NCBI GenBank assembly: GCA_964036045.1 | Contig: OZ038388.1 | Coordinates: 4,026,935 to 4,090,934, forward strand | From: Eutreptiella sp. 'Long Island Sound 2002' | Lineage: Eukaryota > Euglenozoa > Euglenophyceae > Eutreptiales > Eutreptiaceae | Direction of reading: 5' to 3' | Length of the DNA: 64,000 nt | Shown here: piece after piece, positions 48,949 to 59,610 of the stretch | Layout of the letters: every line of letters begins with the position of its first letter | How positions within the stretch are numbered: position 1 is the first letter of the stretch | The notes under the pieces: model-generated | What the model was told of the DNA's origin: nothing | Databases searched by the model: none | Seen by the model: the letters and a program-made list of their open reading frames with translations, nothing else | Program-made: the position numbers and the translations under genes

Positions 48949-51309
48949 TGAAGCCGGTTCGGACCCCCGTGGCCATCTTTGGGTCACTTGGGGTGTGTAT
49001 CTATGTGCCGGCAAGCCGCCATTGGCTGATATCATACTCTCCCGTCCACCTGAACTAACCCGATGTGATAGTGTGATAGATTTGGCCATTCCGGCTACGA
49101 GCGGCCATATTCAGTACTGAGGCGCCGCCAGCGGAGATTTATATATCAGAATCTCAGGAATCAACAGGGTTTTTTTATCATAATGTTTCCGAAATTTTTC
49201 AGCCTTCCGTTCTGATGGTCAATGTATCGGCGACTGTCAGTTGGCTCGCGATTTTGCGGTAACCGAATGGTTAACTGTTATTTACAGATATTTTGGCGGA
49301 AATCCCGATGAGGGGTCAGATTTCATCAGTAAAGGGTTCGTTGCTTCCGCATTTTTCATATTATACACTCGCAAAATTAATCCGATTTTTTCAGACTTTC
49401 AGAATCGGATTTTCGACTTCGACATCGCCGCACTCGATATGATAAATCTCGAGTGGTCGTACATTTTTCCCCGATCACGAATCAACCTTCCTTTTGTTGT
49501 GCCCTTCATTTTGAGTGGAGTTATAGTCGAAACAAAAGTGATTCGTGAGACCACTTTGAAGAATCATATCTCCGGCCCATGGCGAGGAATATCAGTATCG
49601 GGAATTGGGTTGGAACCGCCTTGGTCTCAACTTAATTTAGGAGCTTCAAACGCCTTTGGTGTGTACACATGCCGGGTGTAGCAAGGGATAATGGTCAAGA
49701 GGGTAGAAAGGGATATATAACTCTTGGACCGTGCAACCGAATATTTTAATGCGACTTTCGAGTGTACCGCATGAGTGTTGGGGTTGCATAGCAACTTTTC
49801 TTGGGTTCCTACGTATTTTTAACGTGAAGTTATGTCCATGGAGGGGCATGGCATATCATGGTGGGAGCCACTTTTGGAGGGTATGTGTTATATGCATGGT
49901 ATGGACTTCGATATGCTCACGCCCATGTTATATATCTTCGTGTGGCCGAAGAGATGGGGAGCCACACGTGACAAGGGCTTTGCCCATGTCCCAATCGTGG
50001 AATTCAAAGCGCTAGACTAAGTCTACCGCATATGTATTGCTCATGGTATGTTTGGCAAAGAGATCCATGAGTGCACTCCCATTTTCATGGGGCATGTAGA
50101 TATGAGTGGCGAAGGTATCTCCATGCGCCCGATCGGGGATCCAAGTGGGGGAATTGTTCGCAAATGGTTCCAATCATTTGTGTATTGAACCATGAGCGGA
50201 TATCATGGGTGAGCGTAGAGATATACTATCGTGACAACTTTGTATTTAGCATTATTTGCATGTTTTTGACCTCATTTTATGCTCATTTTTGTATTTTATG
50301 TGCTCAACTGGTCGGCTAACAGTAAAGTGCCCAGAGATCCGTGAACTATGGTATGTTGCTTATATGTCGGCATATGCTTCGGTGTTGTACCTCACCATAT
50401 GCCGGATCACATGGTCACTTTGGCTTGGCACACGAGGCCTCACAAAATTAGGTCTCAAATTCATGAGTTGACTTGTGAAGCATGTCATGTACATAACCGG
50501 AGGGGTTTCGGAGCCAATGATGGGATATTCTTGGGCATGGACCTTTGGTCTATATCACCCTTGCATACTACATTCCGGTTTGACACATGCATGGAGCATT
50601 TGAATATTTGCCGTATGCATTTTTGAGTATATAATTGAATTTTGGGCATTATGGTGTGATTTGCCTGATTTTGCCATGTTGTGAGGTCATCTTCATGGGG
50701 CAGTTCTCCAAGCCCATTCGACTCCAAGTCCAACCAAGGTTATGCCAGGGTAGGGCATTCTCCTGGGTGCCACTCTAGGCCATGACACGCCACCTCCCCT
50801 ATTGGGCTAGGATTTATAGGCATGGGAGTGAACACATTTTTGGGGTTTGTGTAGTGACTTTTGACACATGGCATTCAGCCATCTCAATTGACCTAGTTCA
50901 GGGCAATATGTGGGTGAGTCAAGGGAAGGTCTTGAGTCCAGGGAATGAGGGGTTTATGGCTGTGAATGTGTACGTTTACCTCTTTCCCCAACTTTGTTTT
51001 ATTTGTGTTCATATGCTAATTTCAGGGCTTTCTTCCTTGGTGCAATTCTTGTACATGCCCGCCACCTTGAGACGACCGGTGTGCTGAACGGAAGCCCGCA
51101 GTGTGGATTGGATTTTGAATCGGGTTATTGCTGCATTTGTGGGATCTGGTTGCTATTCAGGGTTGAAGGAGGATTTTATTTTATATTCTATATTTTTGGA
51201 CTCTGGACCCTGGACTTTGAGCAATGCAATCGTTGATCAGAAGCAAATCAGCAGGGGTTACAGGCGGAAGGGGCACAGCAGGGGCCGGTCCTGGTAGGGA
51301 CCTTCTTTA
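48949..51309 (+). repeat. Element D right LTR
   Basis: 2361 bp, the uninterrupted counterpart of the split left LTR. It shows the empty target site of element C (CAGTACTGAGGCGCCGCC, about 49113). Followed by the CCTG duplication at 51310-51313. Confidence 0.93.
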
Positions 51310-51458
51310 CCTGGCACTCCTTTTGGCCTCTGGTGACCAAACCAAGTGCCCTGCAGGTCCTTCCGACCTGACTGATGGTGCTGAGGCGCACACGTTGGCC
51401 CTTTTTCTCCATGGGCATGGAAACATAATAATTCAAGAAATTCAAATGAAAAAAATTA

Positions 51459-51586
51459 TTTAGGGTCATTTACAAACCCAAGGTGACGAATTCCTCGCGC
51501 CTGCATTTAGGGTCATTTCCTACCCAAGGCGCCCCGCGCCTGTTTAGGGTCGGTTACCAACCCAAGGCGACGAATTAACGCGCCTG
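51459..51586. repeat. Three imperfect units of about 43 bp in element E interior
   Basis: Units share TTTAGGGTC, then ACCCAAGG and CGCGCCTG, at 51459, about 51508 and about 51543. They lie in the non-coding interior of E. A 96-codon minus-strand frame at 51647-51937 has no domain. Confidence 0.75.
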
Positions 51587-51969
51587 ATTTGGTTACTGGT
51601 GGACGAGCAGCGCCTTCCGCGCAGCATGCTGTCGTCGCTTCAAGGATCAACCATCATAGGAGTCCACGCCACTTGTCAAGGTGCTGCAGGGTCCAGAATT
51701 CCTCAAGACCTCTGCTGGGATCGTCGTCATCACCGCAGGAGCTCCTGGAGCTGATCTCAGGGCTGTCGTCGTTGCTGCTGTTGCCTTGGGGGCCAGTCTT
51801 GGCCCAGGCGTCCCTTCTTGCACTGTATTTCTACCAGTGCAATACCTGAGGCTGCAGTCTGTTGCGCTGCGTGAGTTGTCGAAAACCAGGCAGCAGATCG
51901 GTGCCTCGACGTCGTGGGAGCTCATCGACAGGTCCACCAGTGAACCACGCGGACAGCGGCAAGACCATT

Positions 51970-52901
51970 TGAAGCATTTTCGGCGGGGGTGATGTCCGTG
52001 CGTCCACAGAAGAATCGAAAATCCTTCAACCCATCACCCCAACCTCTCCAAGTACTACATGAAGTCTATTCCAAACTTCGATTCCATTGGAGTTGTGTAA
52101 ATGGTCTTGGATTCCTTGCTCACCCCACGGGGAGCGTCCGCGGACACAATCTGGCGTCTATGGACAAAGAGATGGTATATGTAACAAAACAAATGCGTTG
52201 ACATGTACAATGTATATGTATCACGTCTAAACTATAAAATGGCTTAGAAAAAAGGACGAAACGATGGCGGCGGCGTCGCCGCCATCAGAAAAACTGACGG
52301 CTACCAGTCGTCGCCATCAGGATCTCCACTGAGATCCTGCCCAAACTGGACCAAACAGTGGTTTTTGGGCGAAAAACAGTGACATATGGTGATTTTTGAG
52401 TCAAAAACACTCATTTCGCGTGTCTCCCCCCAACGCGTCGTGTAGCCGACACGACGCGTCTCTTTCCCAATTGATATTATATATGAAGAGGGCCACTGTT
52501 GGGCCACGCCTTGGGCGCCTGGCTGATTCCCTGGGATCGCCTCAGGATTTTCTGGAAAAATCTTTTACGTGACCAATTTCGTCAAAATTTGACCCTCGCG
52601 GAACGCCGCAAAAATGGTCACGGCTCATTTCTATAATTCTGAAAACGATAAATCAATAATAAAATTGATGAAAACCTTCGTAAGTCCAGAAATAGAGCTT
52701 CGATCTGGGGCTGCGATGCGCAGGCGACGAAGGTCGGCGCCAGCCCAAAAATGATGAAAAATGACGATTTCTGGGGTATTTCACAAGAATTCCACAGAAA
52801 TCGCGATGTCATAGGCTGAGAATCAGCCCAGGAAAAATCCTGATGAACAGAGCGCCACTGGCTGGGCAGCGGGTATGGGTGAGGCACCCCATACCGCTTC
52901 A
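51970..52901 (-). repeat. Element E LTR, right copy
   Basis: 932-bp partner of 26730-27659. It ends GCTTCA and is followed by CCAT and the integrase of element B. In minus sense the bases after it read AATGGTCTTGCC, so a primer site starting TGG is possible, but I cannot match it to a tRNA. Confidence 0.92.
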
Positions 52902-54299
52902 CCATTGTTCGACCAACATTTTCACAGTCTGCTCACCTGTGATTTTCTTATTGCAAGGGAACACACGGGTGAAGCGAGATAGGCCACAGGTGACCACTAG
53001 GCAACTATCATAGCCGCCGAAGCGTGGTAGGCCGTGGATGAAATCCACGTAGAGAAGAGAGTTAGCACAATTGGGTATGGGTAAGCTGGAGATCAGGCCC
53101 CTATCCCTACTGTCGCTCTGCTTGCTGGCATGACAGCCACAAGCATCCGCAATGGTCTCCATACGCGACCTCAGTTCAGTCAGGGTTAGACTAGAGTAGA
53201 AACACTCACAGGAGAAGTCCACTAAACGATTAGCGCCAGTGTGACCAGAACTGAGATGGGACCACTGTAGGCACCCATCCAGTCGTGCCTCAGGCACCAC
53301 AATTTGGTCCTCGTAGAAGAGGTACTGATTGTTTTTATACCACTGGTGCCCGTCAATGACATGGGGTTCGAGACCAGTGCTGAGGGTTTGGAGTATTTCT
53401 TTACACTCTGACTGATAGTTGGTTAGACTCCAACCCTCCAGGATACCAGCAGTGCGCATGGGCAGGTCAAGCTGGACATCCATACGCTGGAAAGCCTCTC
53501 TGGCGAGCGCCTCAGAGCTCTCACCTATAAGCGCATCGAAGTTGTTGCGCGATATATGGTCAGACAGTTCATTCTTTATTCCGGGGATATGATGAACTGT
53601 CAGCCTGAACTGGCTCAGGTAAGTCCACCACCGCTCTAGCTTTGCTTTCTCTGGTGGTGGGCCCTTCTGAAAAGACTTCACAGGTTCCTGGTCACACAGC
53701 CAGACAATAGGGTTAGATCCCAGGAGTCGGGATTGTGACGAAAGCACCAACATACCGGCCAGGAGTACCTGGTCATAGGTGCTGTAATTGGAACGCGCTT
53801 GGTTCCATTTCCAATTCCAGTGTCCCAGTGGCACTAGCCGCCACTCACTGGTAGGATAGTCATGTTTCAACGAACCATCACGGTTCAGTCCACTAGTACG
53901 ATAATGGCAGTGGGTTAGTTCAGCGGGGTTAAGGTCCTGCCATTGGTAGATCGTACCACTCCCCCCTACATCACTGGCATCAGTGATCAGGACTATCTCG
54001 CCCTTAGAGCGGGGTACTCCCAGGCAGTTGGAGGAGGCAGCTTTCTTCTGCAACTCCTGGAAACACTCTTCCTCTCTGGCGGTCCACCTCCAGGGAGTAG
54101 TTGTCTTGATGAGGTCAGTGAGGGGGGCAGAGGAGTAAGTAAAATTGTGGATGTGACGCTGATAGAAATTACAGGCGCCAACAAAACTCATCACGTCGTG
54201 TAGACCCTTCTTAGGGTCATCGCAAATCTGCATGTCCTGTAGGGGCTGCATTTTAGACGCGGCTGGTTTCCAGCAACCATACCCCACGTCGAAACCCAA
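52902..54299 (-). pseudogene. Element B RT end, RNase H, integrase finger and start of integrase core
   Basis: Minus-strand frame. It reads GFDVGYGCWKP and FVGACNFYQRHIHNF (RT thumb), then RNase H with LITDASD, STYDQVLLAGM (A has YEQELL; the catalytic Glu position reads Asp-Gln-Val here) and CDQEPVKSF. The spacer has HHIPGIKNELSDHISR. The integrase finger is HLSSGHTGANR...CGCHASK (one Cys of the pair reads His in this copy). The core start is YVDFIHGLPRFGGYDSCLVV, ending KMLVEQ at element E. Same order as element A, with about two-thirds identity by impression. Confidence 0.87.
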
Positions 54300-54316
54300 T
54301 TATTCCATCTCCTCTT

Positions 54317-55206
54317 TCATAAACTCACATTTTTCGAGTTTGATTCGGAGATGGTTTTCTTGACAAACAATGAAAAATCATGGAGGAGAAGGACATGGTC
54401 CTCTTGGGTATTAGTACCCAAACTCACGTCGTCGATGTGGGCCTCCATTTCTGCACTTCGAGAAATCAACTCCTGTACTAGAGGCCTGCGCCTCAGTATG
54501 TACAAATTTTGTTCATTAGCTCTTGGAAAAGCACTGGGGCATTAGCCACCCCGAAAGGCATAACCTTCCACTTAAAGACACGGCCCTTAGGGGTTATAAA
54601 AGCCAGCAGCTCCTGAGCTGCGGCGGTTAGGTCCACCTGCCAGAAACCAGAGCGTTTGTCCATTTTGGTCTTGTACCTGCATTCGGCAATACGCTCCAGG
54701 GTATTTTCCATGTTAGGAATACTCCCTGAGTGGTTCTGGGTTTTCTTGTTGACCTCACCATAATCAACAACCAGTCGTAGGGCAGTCGACCCTGGTTTGG
54801 CAACCAGGAAACAGCGACTGCAGTGATGGGGGTAGTCCCCCTTCTTATATTCTTCAACGAGGCCAGCATCAATACATTCCTGGATCTGGCGCTCTATTTC
54901 TTCAACCTGTTCCTGTGGAGCGGGATAGGGACGACGCCTCACTCGCGTCTTTTCAAATTCAGGTTTCAGTTTCAGGTCCATCTGGACCAGTTTTTTACAA
55001 GAGAGGGGGGGCGGCAAGGCGCCGAATACCTCCTCATAGGTCATCAGCAGTTTCTTCAGTCGGGGGTCAAGGTTAACTCTCCAGTTTCTGCAGGAAATCC
55101 TCCTCAGCATGGAGGTTGCTCTTTCCATGTTTTTTCTTTTTCTGCCGATCATCAGTTTCGGCAGGCACAGAACCATCGTCCCACTCAGGGGGACATTGCT
55201 GCCCAT
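54317..55206 (-). pseudogene. Element B reverse transcriptase
   Basis: Minus-strand RT: KLVQMDLKLKPEF, RRRPYPAPQEQ, RQIQECIDAGLVEEY, LVVDYGEVNKK, KMDKRSGFWQVDL (motif A), KVMPFGVANAPVLFQEL (motif B) and a TAG after NKICTY at 54493. Then in another frame LRRRPLVQELISR and EAHIDDVSLGT (motif C with both aspartates). A further shift near 54330 precedes the thumb at 54299. The upstream edge overlaps the end of the methylase-containing frame by about 130 bases because of a frameshift near 55080. Confidence 0.87.
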
Positions 55207-56197
55207 AGTGCAGAGAATACACTAGCGGTATCTCAGGATCAGGCAGCGTATAGGAATCATCGTCCCCCTCAGACCAGATGGAGGATTTCCAGGTCTGTCT
55301 GAGGTATTGCAGCCGCTGTTGGCGCTCAATACCTTCGGCCTTCAGGTACAACAGCCGCCGGAGTTCCTGAGTGTCATGCTCAGACAATGGCATGTTATTA
55401 GAAGCAGGCCGCGCCAGAGCATCAGCAATCCGGGCCACGGGTTCACCTGTGTGCATAGGCTGCATGTGTAGCACTGGCTTCCCAACAGGGGAAGCGGGCT
55501 CAGAGGTTGACTCTAGATCTACCTCCTCCAGCAACAGCTGGGCTAGGAAGGCACTGTGTTTTAGGTCAACACAGCTGGGTTCAACAGGAGGAATAGTACT
55601 GGCGATCTCAGACAGTTGGTCGTCAGCATCCTCCTTTACAGCTGCAGGTTCCAGATAGCCATCGGGAGACTCACACCCTGTAAGTGTGGCAGATAGGTGC
55701 TCAGGAGATCGATTTTTAAGATCAGAAAGGGTCAGGCCACGATTTTCGGCCATGACCTCTTTCAGTAGCACCTGGTCTAGGTCACACAGGGGTACAGGAT
55801 TCAGAGATCCATCAACGATGGACAGGAAACTGGCCCACTCAGGGGCCTGCATAGCTGTGTCTGAGTCCTCAAGCACATAGATGGGGCCGTTGGGGAGTTG
55901 CACTGTTCCCACGGTCATTCGATCTAGCATACGGCGCCAGTAAGCATGTTCACCAGAGCAGCCCCAGTCAGGGGTGCACATGACGACCCTTCCTCCCTCA
56001 TAACCGATTTTGGTTAGAACCTTCGCGAGCAGGGAGAAGGGAGGGTTAGCATACGCTAGGCCCATTGCTTTCCAGAAGAAACGGAAAGCGTTGTTCAATT
56101 GTTTCGAGCAGTACAACTGCATGATGTGCTGTTGTTAGCTCGCAAACAATTCCACCTGGATCTCATCCAGGTTTACCTGAAGGGCCGCCAGTCCATT
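55073..56197 (-). pseudogene. Element B Dam-like domain and spacer between PR and RT
   Basis: Following the protease in the same frame after a TAA (56198): LDEIQVELFAS, a TAA, then QQHIMQLYCSKQ, GLAYANPPFSLLAKVL (NPPF at plus coordinates 56035-56046), GGRVVMCTPDWG and YWRRMLDRMTVG. This matches the DIRS-type methylase-like domain with its (N)PP(F) motif. The interruption replaces the residue after FAS, normally R or K. A long acidic spacer (residues about 100-350: ENRGLTLSDLK, DDQLSEIAS, EEVDLESTSEP) follows and ends SNLHAEEDFLQKLES, where RT begins in another frame. Enzyme activity of the family is unproven. Confidence 0.72.
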
Positions 56198-56671
56198 TTA
56201 AAGAACGTGACGGGCCAATTGGTAGTTTTCAGTACGATAGTGAGTCTTGGATGCGTAGCGCAGCCCAGACTCTTTTCGTCCTGTCAGCTCCAAAGGTACG
56301 GAGAACAGCCCACTGCCAAAGTCGCAGGGCAAAGAATAGGGGCGCTGGAGAGACAGAATTTTTACCTGGGGGTTTCTTCGTAGGAAGTCTGTACCAATGA
56401 CGATGTCAAAGGCGTCGGTGTCCAGCACTCTGCAGTGTTGGGTCACGGTTTCGTCGCCCAGGCATATAGTCACATCGACCCCCCCCAAGGAATGGATGCT
56501 GCGCCCATCCCCTACTCTTATGGCCACGGTCTTAGATTTCTTGAAAGTCTTTAGCAGGCGCCGGGCCACTATGGAAAGTGTTGCACCGGTGTCAAGCACC
56601 GCTCGAAAAACTTGATCCCCGATTTTCACGAGGATCCAGAAAACCAAGTCCTCCTCTTCGGAACCGCCCCC
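56198..56671 (-). pseudogene. Element B aspartic protease
   Basis: Minus-strand frame continuing gag after the TAG at 56672. Reads DQVFRAVLDTGATLSIVARR (canonical DTGA), then VRVGDGRSIHSLGG, the flap-like strand HCRVLDTDAFDIVIGTDFLR and a C-terminal extension. A retropepsin of this kind cleaves Gag-Pol. The DTGA triad is intact here, unlike D (NTGA) and C (DNGS). Confidence 0.85.
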
Positions 56672-58531
56672 CTACTCCTCATCAGGGAACTTGACATCCA
56701 ACCCTGCAGCTATGAGGGACCTGGCCATCCAGGCCAATCGCCTCTTCTTGGAGGTTTTCCCCTCAGGGGTAGCGTTATCCCCCTGGGGGCGCTTCTTGGG
56801 ATCACCTGCGGCAGCACGGGGTGTAGCAACAGGAGGGGGTGTAGCAACAGGCGCCGATGAGCGCCTCTGGGGGTTAGGGGGTCCACCTTTGCCACCCCCC
56901 TTGCCACCTCCTTTACCACCTTTATCCCCATTGTGAGGGTTTTTGGTGGGTATTTGGGTCTTCTGGCGTTCAGCCTCCTGCCGCTTGAGTTTATCACTCT
57001 CGCGATTCTTCATGTGACATTCATCTTCGTAGTGACTACGTTTGCCACAATAGCCACAGGTGATGGTACACCTGAAATGATCCTGATGGGTCACAGGTTT
57101 CCCATCCTTGGAATGCTGCTGACGTTTCATCTGCAGCATACAGCTACTGCGTTGATCGCAGTCAGGGGCATGACAAAGCCCCCCCTTGTCATTGACAGGT
57201 TTGCAGTAGAACAAAGGGGGTGTACCCGCATCAGGTTTACCCTCATTCATGGCACGTAGGTGACCCCTCCCTTTACCCCCTCCCTGGTTGGTGTTAGTGG
57301 GATTTTTAGGCCCTTTCCCTTCGCCACGTTCGGGGGTAGGGGTACCACCCCGACCCAAGTGCTTCTTGAGGAATTTCTCCATGTGGGAGTCACTCTCCCT
57401 CTCAAGAGCTAGCTCAATCAGCAGGTCCACCAGTTCGTCGTACGAGTGGGTCCGGCTTTTCCTCTCAGAGGTAGCGCGGCAGTCATTCCCCGTACGTTGG
57501 GGGATCTTACTCATGAGCCACAGGTGGGGCTCAGTGGCTCCGTAGGAGCCCACGTTCATCCGTGAAAACAGCTACTCCAGGTCGCACACGTATTCAGAGA
57601 TTCGCATTGCGGAAGGAAACTCAGGGAGCATAGGTAGCTCCTCTATCTGTGTGCGCACACTGAGCTGAGTCTCATAGACTTGGAACGTTTTCTCCAACCT
57701 CTGGAGTACCTCTACCCAGGTTGAACAGGTTTTCACAATCTGTTTCACCTGTTTTTGCAAAAATTTCTTTTCGCAGGAGCGTTTCAGCAAGGAGCATTTG
57801 GTGGCCACATCCACATGGGATTGGCCAGAGAGCAACAGAAACTCAGCAAATTCTTCTGCCTATTCAGGCAAATGTTTTTGGTCGAACTCCGGCAGTTCTA
57901 GCTAGATGTTCGCCTGGGCAATAGGTCTGCCCATCTTCCCACCCCCCGGGGTTAGGCCAGAGGGAGAAGGAGATACGCCGGCAAGAGGTGCCAGGGCCGA
58001 CAGCCCTCTTTTCTCAGTCTCCGTCACCGGCACGTCCTGTAGTTCAGCAATAGGGACTGTCCTGGCGCGAGGATGAAAAGGGCTGGGGCAAGTAACCTTG
58101 GGTAGCAACCTGGACACCCTTGATCGTTTGAGATCATCAGCCAACGTACTCAATCCTGGTGAAGGTGAGAGTAGCGCTGGCTTGATACCCAATTTTGCCT
58201 TGACAGCCTCTGACAGAGCTGTCACATCCGGGTCTTCCGATCCGGATAGAAGTTTGGCCAATAGCTCGGCCGTACGATCCAGAGCCCCATGGGTGGGCTC
58301 TGGGCGAGGTGGATCCATTATCGGCAGGTCTGGATGCCTTGCTCTTCGGTGTTCGTGTGCTCTCGGTCGTCTCGGTAGTGATACTGTGTCCGCTATGTCT
58401 GTAGATGGCCCAGAATAGAGGAAGGAGCCCATCTCAGTTTGGGACGGCGACCCGAGGGCATCCAGAGGTAGTTCTGCATCTACTCCTACGGTGGACAGGT
58501 GGTACTCTTCGTGGAGCATGAACTCGTCCAT
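56672..58531 (-). pseudogene. gag: Element B Gag (one frame with three internal TAG stops) ending at an in-frame TAG before PR
   Basis: The whole region 58531 to 56672 is one frame. The first ATG is MDEFMLHEEYHLS; coding-like sequence extends a little upstream (EEQKDLRRR). TAG stops fall at 57902, 57860 and 57572, each followed by continued coding in phase, so they are mutations. The middle carries CEKKFLQKQVKQIVKTCSTW and a capsid-like helical stretch. The C-terminal part has CHAPDCDQRSSC, then the zinc knuckle CGYCGKRSHYEDEC (C-x2-C-x4-H-x4-C), a GGKGGGKGGGKGG run and a basic SKKRRLAWMARS. The final TAG (context GAG TAG GGG GGC GGT) separates it from the protease, as in C and D. Confidence 0.82.
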
Positions 58532-58899
58532 CCTCCTTCGTAGGTCCTTTTGTTCTTCAGCACCAACTCCAAGTTCGGAAGAAGACGAAGCTGGACAAGC
58601 CGACCGGGAACGGAAGCTTCGACACGCCTGCGGAGCCTTTAGAGGCTGTCTTCACCATGGGCCGCTAAGGTTTCCATGGTTAATGGGATTGTTCTGGGTG
58701 TATTTAGTTCCGCCCTTCTGTGCTCTGGATCTTCCTAAGACCCAGATGCTGCTCTGAGTGGCGGGGCACTCACTGGGTGAGATAGTTGAACTTGTACACT
58801 TCTGATCGGCCAGGTTCGGTAGGACATGTTCAGTGTGTTTTTCTTGTGCTTCTGCTGAGAGTCGGTTCGAAAGGTTCTCAGGGTTTGCCTCTGCTACCG
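58532..58899. other. Right end of element B and junction with repeat R1
   Basis: Minus-strand coding-like sequence upstream of the B gag ATG fades out by about 58660. No 5' LTR homologous to 22575-23459 is present, so B is 5'-truncated or its LTR was replaced. A minus frame at 58652-59089 runs across the R1 boundary and shows no domain. Confidence 0.45.
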
Positions 58900-59610
58900 G
58901 AAAGATGTCCTTGATTAGTGCCCTATAGATTTTGATGAAATCCTGGAGGTTTTTGATGGTGAAATCCCAAAACGAGAGGGGCAAGTAGAGCAAGAACAAG
59001 ATGTGGATCGAATCAATGAATAGTTTGAAATCCAGTGTAACACAGAAGGGCTGCAGATAGACAAAGCAGGTATAAACACAAAGATTCAATCACAAATGGA
59101 TAATACAAAAGATTTTATATGAAAACTGGACTGACTCTAGCCTCCAAGATAGCATCAAGCACTTCATGTGCACTCTTTTGGGTGTAATGGTGATGGTTAG
59201 GAATGTGGGGCATAGGTGTCAGGCCAGACACAGAATATGACTTGGCCAAGCAACTGAATTCAGAAACAGTTAAAAAGTAGAACCACAATAAGTGGTAGAA
59301 ACAATTGAGTATAGGGGTCTTGGGGTGGGAGACCACTAGGCTTAACCTCCAAGGCCTAAAGCATGAAATGCCTATTCTATTTCGGTATATCCCCCATGAA
59401 GGAAGATACCTCCGCTCAGTTGAGTGGTAGGAGTGAACTTCATGGGGGGGGCTAGGGTTATAACCCTAGTTACTTTGAGAAAGTGTACTAAAGGCTTCAA
59501 AAGAGTGACAAAAATACTTAAGTTAGTCCTAGCATCAACAAGAGGGTTTTAAAGGGGGCTTGGCCTGGATCAAGCCCCCCAAGAAAGACAAGGCAGTGAC
59601 TTTTTCTTAC
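58900..59610. repeat. Dispersed repeat R1, copy 2
   Basis: 711-bp partner of 18293-19003, same orientation, from GAAAGATGTCCTTG to TTTTTCTTAC. The sequences beyond differ. Confidence 0.88.

Larger units (their letters stand above)
27836..51309 (+). mobile_element. Element D: chromodomain Ty3/gypsy retrotransposon with 2.36-kb LTRs
   Basis: LTRs are 27836-28008 plus 38276-40462 (left copy, split by element C) and 48949-51309 (right copy). They start TGAAGCC and end CTTCTTTA. The 4-bp duplication CCTG lies at 27832-27835 and 51310-51313. A primer-binding site complementary to initiator tRNA-Met follows the left LTR, and a polypurine tract precedes the right LTR. The body encodes Gag, protease, a methylase-like domain, RT, RNase H, integrase and chromodomain. 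It is inactivated by a frameshift near 43845, a TAG at 46303 and a protease Asp-to-Asn change. Confidence 0.92.
26730..52901 (-). mobile_element. Element E: non-autonomous LTR element in element B integrase, itself host to D and C
   Basis: Direct repeats of 930 bp (26730-27659) and 932 bp (51970-52901) have termini TGAAGC and GCTTCA and flank CCAT duplications. After subtracting element D (27836-51309) the interior is only about 830 bp (27660-27835 and 51314-51969), with no retroelement protein. A minus-strand polypurine tract (AAGGAGGGGG, plus coordinates 27660-27669) adjoins the left LTR, which sets the orientation as minus. The LTR copies differ by roughly 25-30 sites by eye. It must have been mobilised by enzymes of another element. 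Confidence 0.9.
22575..58660 (-). mobile_element. Element B: minus-strand chromodomain Ty3/gypsy element holding nested insertions F and E(D(C))
   Basis: Read on the minus strand from right to left, the order is gag (58531-56675), protease (56671-56198), methylase-like domain (about 56195-55800), RT (55206-54317 and on), RNase H and integrase finger (to 52902), integrase core (26729-26063), chromodomain (24316-23963), and an LTR-like 3' region. The integrase is interrupted by element E and the integrase-chromodomain linker by element F. Both junctions close exactly at target duplications. Stops and frameshifts are numerous. The 5' LTR is not seen: the right end dissolves near 58660 next to repeat R1. 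Same family as element A. Confidence 0.88.

Noticed and set aside
57572-57904. Variant genetic code with TAG as a sense codon, suggested by three TAGs in element B gag
   Set aside because: Intact elements C and D use TAG once, at the gag-pol junction. In A a TAG replaces tyrosine and in D a TAG replaces tryptophan, so the stops are ordinary mutations with no consistent amino acid.
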